Under the pieces are notes generated by a model. The model did not search any database. It was given only the letters and a program-made list of their open reading frames with translations, and had not been told where the DNA came from. Positions 58,819 through 64,000 of a stretch of DNA of 64,000 nt are shown one piece after another. Source of the DNA: Bodo saltans (Eukaryota; Euglenozoa; Kinetoplastea; Eubodonida; Bodonidae); the NCBI GenBank assembly GCA_001460835.1, contig CYKH01001703.1, positions 1 through 64,000 on the forward strand, written 5' to 3'. Both the position numbers and the translations under genes were made by a program. Position 1 is the stretch's first letter. Every line of letters begins with the position of its first letter.

Positions 58819-58984
58819 TGTCGCATGGTTTTGTGATGATTTTTTCCTGTCATTCCCCCACTCCACCCGTCGAGGGCTCAAGCATGTTGATCACTGATAT
58901 TTGTGTCCTTAATGAAATTGATTTGCGCTCACCGCAACGCCTCACCCGTTCCCTCGTCGCGACACCCAATCAAAGAATTTAGGA

Positions 58985-59938
58985 ATGTCATCCCTAAAGC
59001 AAACTGGCTCAACAACTGCAGACCTTCCAGTTGACGATCCAGAAGAACTCGATGACGCCCGATACAGCGCCGACATGATCAAAGAGGCTCTTGAAAACAT
59101 TAGTCGCGGTGATCGGCTCTCATCCTACGAAAGGAGAGTTGCAATTCGTGAAGTCAAAGATATCCTCGAGCAACTGTACAATGACACACAAACAGTTCCA
59201 AGCAGTCTGAAAGTCGACACTTTCTTGAAACTAGATGAATCCACGAAGACAAACGAGCAACTCGTTGTGCTGTCTGAAGAAATGATGAAGTTGATGAGGC
59301 ACGCAGAGACACTCGCAGCCGAAGTGTCACGACTTTGCTCTCAATTAGTGTCTATTTGGCAAGTTCACAATCACCAACCTTTTGACTTGTTTGAGGTGAA
59401 AGTCAAATACTCTCCTTCAACAATTCCCGCATGTCCATTGTCGTTAGCAGTCCTCCAGTCAATGATAGATGTGTGGGTATCGATCACCTCTCAATCTGAA
59501 CCAGCAGGTGCCGATCTCAAAACCCTGCTACAAGGCTGTGGATTACGCCAAGACTTCGTAGCACACATCATGGAGAGTGTCGCCAACTCACCTTTGAAGG
59601 AACGCTCCCTCGCCGCACGCGTTGCTGGATCACTCGATGAACTTGTGTCGGTGCAACGTGATGTTGCCGCCCTCGATCGATCGCCACAAATTCCAATAGA
59701 CGTCAAGGAGAGAAGCGCCGATAGTCTCGCGTTGCGTGAAGAGTGGCTTCGCAAAGCCAAGGCTGCAGAAGTGCGAATAAAGGCTTGGGAATTTATCAGT
59801 GGAATTCCGTTCGAGTCATCTGCTGGACCTGCGTTGTATCTCACGCGCAGCGATCCGTCGCCTTCGAAGTCTGAAAGTCGGCCGACCTTCTTGGATGAGC
59901 TCCGCCGCGCCATAGACGCCACAGATTGCATTGTCTAA
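58985..59938 (+). CDS. Unknown helical protein
   Basis: A 317-residue acidic protein from ATG 58985, preceded by a C/T-rich stretch and AGs at about 58975-58982. It is mostly helical: residues 25-60 (YSADMIKEALENISRGDRLS) and 90-120 (EQLVVLSEEMMKLMRHAETL) are amphipathic, and the C-terminal third includes LRKAKAAEVRIKAWEFISG. No signal peptide, membrane span or metal motif is visible. I do not recognise the family; its length and soluble helical character would fit a cytoskeletal or complex subunit, but that is a guess. Confidence 0.65.
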   Translation: MSSLKQTGSTTADLPVDDPEELDDARYSADMIKEALENISRGDRLSSYERRVAIREVKDILEQLYNDTQTVPSSLKVDTFLKLDESTKTNEQLVVLSEEMMKLMRHAETLAAEVSRLCSQLVSIWQVHNHQPFDLFEVKVKYSPSTIPACPLSLAVLQSMIDVWVSITSQSEPAGADLKTLLQGCGLRQDFVAHIMESVANSPLKERSLAARVAGSLDELVSVQRDVAALDRSPQIPIDVKERSADSLALREEWLRKAKAAEVRIKAWEFISGIPFESSAGPALYLTRSDPSPSKSESRPTFLDELRRAIDATDCIV

Positions 59939-59978
59939 TGTCAATAATGGACTGGAATTGATTTGCATGGATGAACCG

Positions 59979-60038
59979 CTTTCTTGTTTTTTGCATCTAA
60001 TTCGTTTGTCCTTCGTTTTGGTTGTAACCTCTTGAAAG
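59979..60038 (+). promoter_or_regulatory. Polypyrimidine tract and trans-splice acceptor for the last gene
   Basis: Two T-rich stretches (ctttcttgttttttgc, then tttgtccttcgttttggttg) end with AG at 60037-60038, with further AGs at 60042 and 60052. The first ATG afterwards is 60073, which begins a signal peptide. Confidence 0.6.
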
Positions 60039-60072
60039 CAAGCTACATCGAGGTACTTTCTTTGTTTGGGCA

Positions 60073-63000
60073 ATGCGATACAGCATCGCATGTTGTGTTA
60101 TTGTGTTCGCCGCTTGCGTGGTGCTTTCTACAGCATCATCATTTGCGCCGCTGCATGTTTGGACACATCCCGTTGCCTCAAGCTCAGTTCTCTTACCTAA
60201 CGCTCCTTCGGTTGTGAGTGCAGGTGGATTTATCGTCGCATTGGAAATTCGACTTAGTGCTCAACAACTTCCGATACCGACCCTGTCGGGTTACAATGTA
60301 TCGACTGGTGTCAAGGTATGGCAAATGCCAGCAATGTGTTCGGCTGGTAATGTTCCAGTGTTTCTTGACAATGCTGGAACTGTCGCATCATCAGTGGCCT
60401 TGGGGTGCCCTGATGCGTTGTTTTTCATTGACAGCTCCAACGGCGTTGTCTTACAAAATCTTTCAGTTGCATCGTACGGCTTGCAGTTGATCACGCAGCG
60501 TCAGCCAAGGCAGAAAGGTGGTGTGCCTGTTGGTCTGACTCCAATGGGCTCTTCGGTTTTTGTCGTGTGCGTGGCCAACGCATCAGCCACTGCACAGCAA
60601 GGAACAATTGTTGTCGACACTTCCCTCCAGATCACTGCTGGTCCATACTTCTGCACTCAAAACGTTCCATTGCTTTCGGTTCACACAGGGCCTGGAGAGC
60701 CAGGATATCTTCAAGTGTGCGCTACGTACGCTTCATACGCTGTGAAGCCCTACGTTGTGACTTATGTGCCGTACTCCGTTCCATCAACAAGTTGGTCATA
60801 TCATGGTACCGCCGCGCAGGTAATCACTTCATCCTTCGCATCTGCTTCATCGCTCAATCATGTTGCAGTAGCGTACTTTGATGGCAACTTTCGCGGCAAC
60901 TTCTCTGTGATTGCCTTTACAATGGGATCAAATTCGCTTGGATTGCCTTCGTGGAGTGTCCAGTTGAAATACGTCGACTACAACGTTTACTCCATTGCGT
61001 TCATTCAGCCGTTCGGAGAAGCTTTGCTAGTTGGACTCCCACAAGGTGGCGGAGTGTTCTATCTCCAAGCCAGTGGTGCCGTTGTGTGGAGCCAACAAGG
61101 AATCTTTGCGCCGCTCGGTGCCTTGCCTCAGTACGCACTGAATGACACCATTGCAGTTGTCACTGCTACGGCGGCGTTTCTGCTAGACCTCACAAGCGGC
61201 TCTATCAGCGGTACAGTCGTATTTCAAGAAACGATTGCACTTCCCATTTTCTCAGTCGATGTATTTCTGAGGCCCTACTTCGCTCCTTTTGATGCAGTAG
61301 GAGTCACTGAGCTCGGTCCTCCGCAGATAGCTGTGGCTCTGTCAGCCGGCAGCAGCGTTCAATTTTTTGATATGTACGGACCGTCTCTTCAGCAACTGAT
61401 GACTATCAATCTTGCTGCAACTATCGTGCAGCCCTCATTGTCTGTCTTGAACTTCAATCCAATCTCTTCGCCTGGTGAAGACGGATTGTTCCTTTGCACA
61501 GCTGATGGATTTGGTTTGGCATCGCTTGCTGTTGGCTGGCAACTGAACGATGTATCTGACATCGCTCCTCGTGGCACCTACAACCTTGTGAGCTTTGTCA
61601 CGGGATCTGTGAGCGCCATCGATCGAAATGGCAACGAGATCTGGAACGCTATTGCACCAATCTCATCGTTGTCAATGACTGCCTTTGTTGGTGCGTTCGG
61701 ATATCGCTGGATGTTCATGGTGTTGGAACGCAGCATGATTGCAACCTATGACACCTACACCGGTCAACTTGTGAGGACTCTCCTCATTCCGTCCGACTGC
61801 TACTCCAATGCCTCCAACCCGGTCCCCATCATCAGTGGTATCTCGACGAACGCGAAGTACGACACTGCCTACTTCTCTGCTGGGCTTCCATGTCTTTTCA
61901 GCGTGTCGTCGGACCTTACTTTGACATCAACGTCACTTCCATGGACAATCTTCAATATTCCCATCGTCGACGAACCGAACCAAATGCAGTACGTGTATGC
62001 CGATCATGTGTTGTATGCAATAAGCACCGCGAATGCAGCAACTCACCAAGTGGTGGCAAATTTTGCACATGAGATCACAGACGTCATCCCTTCTAGCTGG
62101 GTGTTTGCCCCTGTTGCAAATGTTCAATACCCGCTCGTGTTTGTGTTTACTTCAGGTGGTGTGTGTGCCATTGACGTGTTTCGTCAGCCAGGGAACAACG
62201 AAGCAAATCGAGCTTGGGATTTGTCCCAGTACAATATTCGATCTTTCAAATTCTTCAACAGCAGCCTCTACACGCTCTCACAGAGCGGAATTTGTAAGAT
62301 ATCTCCTCAGAGTGGCAACGTGTTGTGGTGCCACGGCGCGTTGCAAGTCGAACAAGCAAATGTCATTTCCACCCTCGCCGTCTCTCCATTTGGTGAACTA
62401 ATCTTTGCATTAGATGGACGTTTATTTGTTGTCAGCGGAGTTGATGGTAAAGCTCCTTGGAGTCCTTCAAACGGTTTCATTGAGCTGCCCCAAGGGAATT
62501 GCACTCAAATGACGTACGCCAACGATGCTTTTGTTGTTCTGGCATTGTGTTCTGGAACTCTGTTCGCGATAGATGGTATTGCGTCAATGCACCCGGTCTT
62601 GTTCGTAGTCGATGCTGCACCTGCCGACATCGTTGTTCTTAGCAATCCAACATTGATGATTATTTCTGCTGCAACTGGCGTCGTCAATGTTTATCAGATG
62701 CCGCTGTGGGTTCAATCTAGAGGCAGAGCTGCTCCTCTGCCCCCATCAACTTCACAATTGCTCCCTCAAACATTTGCACCAGGATGGACATCCGCGCCAT
62801 CAACACCATCACCCTACCTGCCCAGCTACCCATCACCGCAGTTGGTAGCACCACCAGCTGCGACGACATTCGATCCATTTTCGAACAACGGAAATTTGAT
62901 GGCTGCATCGATTCAAGGACGCGGGCAGCTTGAGTCATTCATGTTCATCTCGCCGACGACCGTGTCAGGTATTTGCGCTGTAAGCGCATTCAACGTTACA

Positions 63001-64000
63001 TCAAACCGTAGAGTTTGGTCCTCACCGTTTGCAATGCAGTCCGCTGGCTCCCCATGCTCGTGTGCAACACTTAAAATGTACACAACTGGTAATGTTGCCT
63101 CATCCGCAACTGTGACGCTTTTCTGTGATGGAATCATCGCTACCTTTCAATCCTCCAGCGGTTTGCACTTGTGGAATACTTCCACAGATGATTGCGGAAA
63201 GAGTGGCATGGCAATGACAGACATGACACAATTCACGACAACGACAGGAAGTGGCGTAGTGGTAGGAATATCCGCCAACTGGGTGTGCGGCTACTCGACA
63301 GAATCGGGCTCGCCATTGTTTGCGCTCAGAAACCCCATTGGTGCACCCACTCAGGTTCAAGTGTTATCTCAAACGACGTCATTGAGTGTTGCCGTCGCTG
63401 GCGCACAAGGATTGACGGTCATTTCAATCTCTCAGGCCAACACTTCCAGTGCTCAGATAGCCTACACCTACAACAATCAAAACAACGTCCTACACAAGTG
63501 TTTAGGAGGTCCATCCATTATCCTAGCGCGCCCTGGCAACGCTGCAGATGACATCATCCCTGGGGAATCGTTTTATGGAGCGTGTGTTACGTCTATTCCC
63601 TCGCACCAGTACGCAGTGTTCTCGATTAGCTCCCTTGGGTCCACAACGATAGCAACAGCCTCCTCAGTTGCATCTCCTCAAATTCTTGAACTGGTCCTTG
63701 AAGGAAGTTGGTCATTCCTGGTGCTGACAGGCTCTATGGAAATAATGATTGTTCACCTCACTGGTAATCCTGTGCAGTCAAGTTTGATTGACGTCAGTTC
63801 CATCGTACCTTCACCCTACTTCATCACGATCGTTGGCACGTTCGTAGTCGCGCTTCATTTCGACTCTGATGTCAATATTGTGGCTGGATTCAACACATCC
63901 TCAATTGGTGGTATTGCTCTCCAGTGGGTCTCAAACACATCTATCTCCCAACCAACGTCATGGCCTCAACCGGCAAGACCCGTTCCCGGGCTGCTGCTCA
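60073..64000 (+). CDS. Large secreted or surface beta-propeller-like protein, 3' end outside window
   Basis: One uninterrupted frame from ATG 60073 to the last base, at least 1,309 residues with no stop, so the gene is partial. The start is a clear signal peptide (MRYSIACCVIVFAACVVLST, then ASSFA). The ectodomain is beta-rich, with alternating hydrophobic stretches and repeated W-containing turns like those of PQQ/quinoprotein-type propeller blades: ASGAVVWSQQG, DRNGNEIWNAIAP, SPQSGNVLWCHGAL, SNRRVWSSPF, SSSGLHLWNTST. Many NxS/T sites and scattered Cys suggest a glycosylated, disulfide-bonded surface protein. A Pro/Ser linker lies at 62725-62880. A C-terminal membrane span would be expected beyond the window. 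Ligand and role are unknown. Confidence 0.8.
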   Translation, partial: MRYSIACCVIVFAACVVLSTASSFAPLHVWTHPVASSSVLLPNAPSVVSAGGFIVALEIRLSAQQLPIPTLSGYNVSTGVKVWQMPAMCSAGNVPVFLDNAGTVASSVALGCPDALFFIDSSNGVVLQNLSVASYGLQLITQRQPRQKGGVPVGLTPMGSSVFVVCVANASATAQQGTIVVDTSLQITAGPYFCTQNVPLLSVHTGPGEPGYLQVCATYASYAVKPYVVTYVPYSVPSTSWSYHGTAAQVITSSFASASSLNHVAVAYFDGNFRGNFSVIAFTMGSNSLGLPSWSVQLKYVDYNVYSIAFIQPFGEALLVGLPQGGGVFYLQASGAVVWSQQGIFAPLGALPQYALNDTIAVVTATAAFLLDLTSGSISGTVVFQETIALPIFSVDVFLRPYFAPFDAVGVTELGPPQIAVALSAGSSVQFFDMYGPSLQQLMTINLAATIVQPSLSVLNFNPISSPGEDGLFLCTADGFGLASLAVGWQLNDVSDIAPRGTYNLVSFVTGSVSAIDRNGNEIWNAIAPISSLSMTAFVGAFGYRWMFMVLERSMIATYDTYTGQLVRTLLIPSDCYSNASNPVPIISGISTNAKYDTAYFSAGLPCLFSVSSDLTLTSTSLPWTIFNIPIVDEPNQMQYVYADHVLYAISTANAATHQVVANFAHEITDVIPSSWVFAPVANVQYPLVFVFTSGGVCAIDVFRQPGNNEANRAWDLSQYNIRSFKFFNSSLYTLSQSGICKISPQSGNVLWCHGALQVEQANVISTLAVSPFGELIFALDGRLFVVSGVDGKAPWSPSNGFIELPQGNCTQMTYANDAFVVLALCSGTLFAIDGIASMHPVLFVVDAAPADIVVLSNPTLMIISAATGVVNVYQMPLWVQSRGRAAPLPPSTSQLLPQTFAPGWTSAPSTPSPYLPSYPSPQLVAPPAATTFDPFSNNGNLMAASIQGRGQLESFMFISPTTVSGICAVSAFNVTSNRRVWSSPFAMQSAGSPCSCATLKMYTTGNVASSATVTLFCDGIIATFQSSSGLHLWNTSTDDCGKSGMAMTDMTQFTTTTGSGVVVGISANWVCGYSTESGSPLFALRNPIGAPTQVQVLSQTTSLSVAVAGAQGLTVISISQANTSSAQIAYTYNNQNNVLHKCLGGPSIILARPGNAADDIIPGESFYGACVTSIPSHQYAVFSISSLGSTTIATASSVASPQILELVLEGSWSFLVLTGSMEIMIVHLTGNPVQSSLIDVSSIVPSPYFITIVGTFVVALHFDSDVNIVAGFNTSSIGGIALQWVSNTSISQPTSWPQPARPVPGLLL

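Noticed and set aside
58766-58840. tRNA-like element
   Set aside because: A short hairpin and an agcggtaacgcc-like run drew attention, but there is no acceptor stem pairing, no TpsiC-loop GTTC consensus and no anticodon arm of proper length.

Overview
The window looks like nuclear DNA of a kinetoplastid flagellate, most probably a free-living bodonid such as Bodo saltans (inference; no species marker was checked). About 26 protein genes all lie on the + strand, none needs a cis-intron, and they are packed head to tail. Most start codons follow a pyrimidine-rich tract and an AG dinucleotide, as expected for spliced-leader trans-splicing of a polycistronic transcript. Gene content also fits: giant single-exon ORFs, multi-RanBP2-finger mitochondrial proteins, flagellar proteins, and a PAS/TmcB-type membrane protein. 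I see no transposon, retroelement, CRISPR array, rRNA or tRNA gene.

Layout. 1-1573: gene-poor upstream region. 1.6-9.4 kb: small mitochondrial-type protein, divergent XRN-family nuclease, small membrane protein, two low-complexity proteins. 9.6-16.1 kb: a TmcB/TmcC-like multi-span PAS protein broken by apparent frameshifts. 16.3-23.4 kb: SFT2 vesicle protein, mitochondrial-type protein, Kelch protein, ankyrin protein, EFCAB10-like flagellar protein. 23.6-38.5 kb: a roughly 4,960-residue VPS13 lipid-transfer protein whose N terminus falls in a 300-base assembly gap (23609-23908). 38.7-40.8 kb: secretory GT61 glycosyltransferase and translation factor eEF1B with strongly biased codons. 41.1-45.4 kb: two adjacent mitochondrial RanBP2-type zinc-finger proteins with 9 and about 15 fingers. 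45.6-53.9 kb: CFAP36, aspartate aminotransferase, a small unknown, a three-repeat coiled-coil protein with a zinc ribbon, and a trypsin-fold/armadillo fusion lacking its catalytic serine. 54.2-60 kb: p97/VCP with about 50 residues missing from D1, adenylate kinase, membrane-anchored FkbM methyltransferase, unknown protein. 60.1-64 kb: the first 1,309 residues of a secreted beta-propeller-like surface protein that runs off the end.

There is no operon logic; kinetoplastid gene order rarely groups pathways. Themes that recur are membrane contact and trafficking (VPS13, SFT2, p97), flagellum (CFAP36, EFCAB10-like), mitochondrial RNA or ribosome work (the RanBP2-finger pair and two further proteins with mitochondrial-looking N termini), and glycosome-compatible C termini on two metabolic enzymes. 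Several genes (Kelch, TmcB-like, p97) carry apparent frameshifts or losses best explained by assembly errors unless raw reads say otherwise. Many long ORFs begin at a non-ATG codon; the starts given here were moved to the first ATG after the likely splice acceptor.
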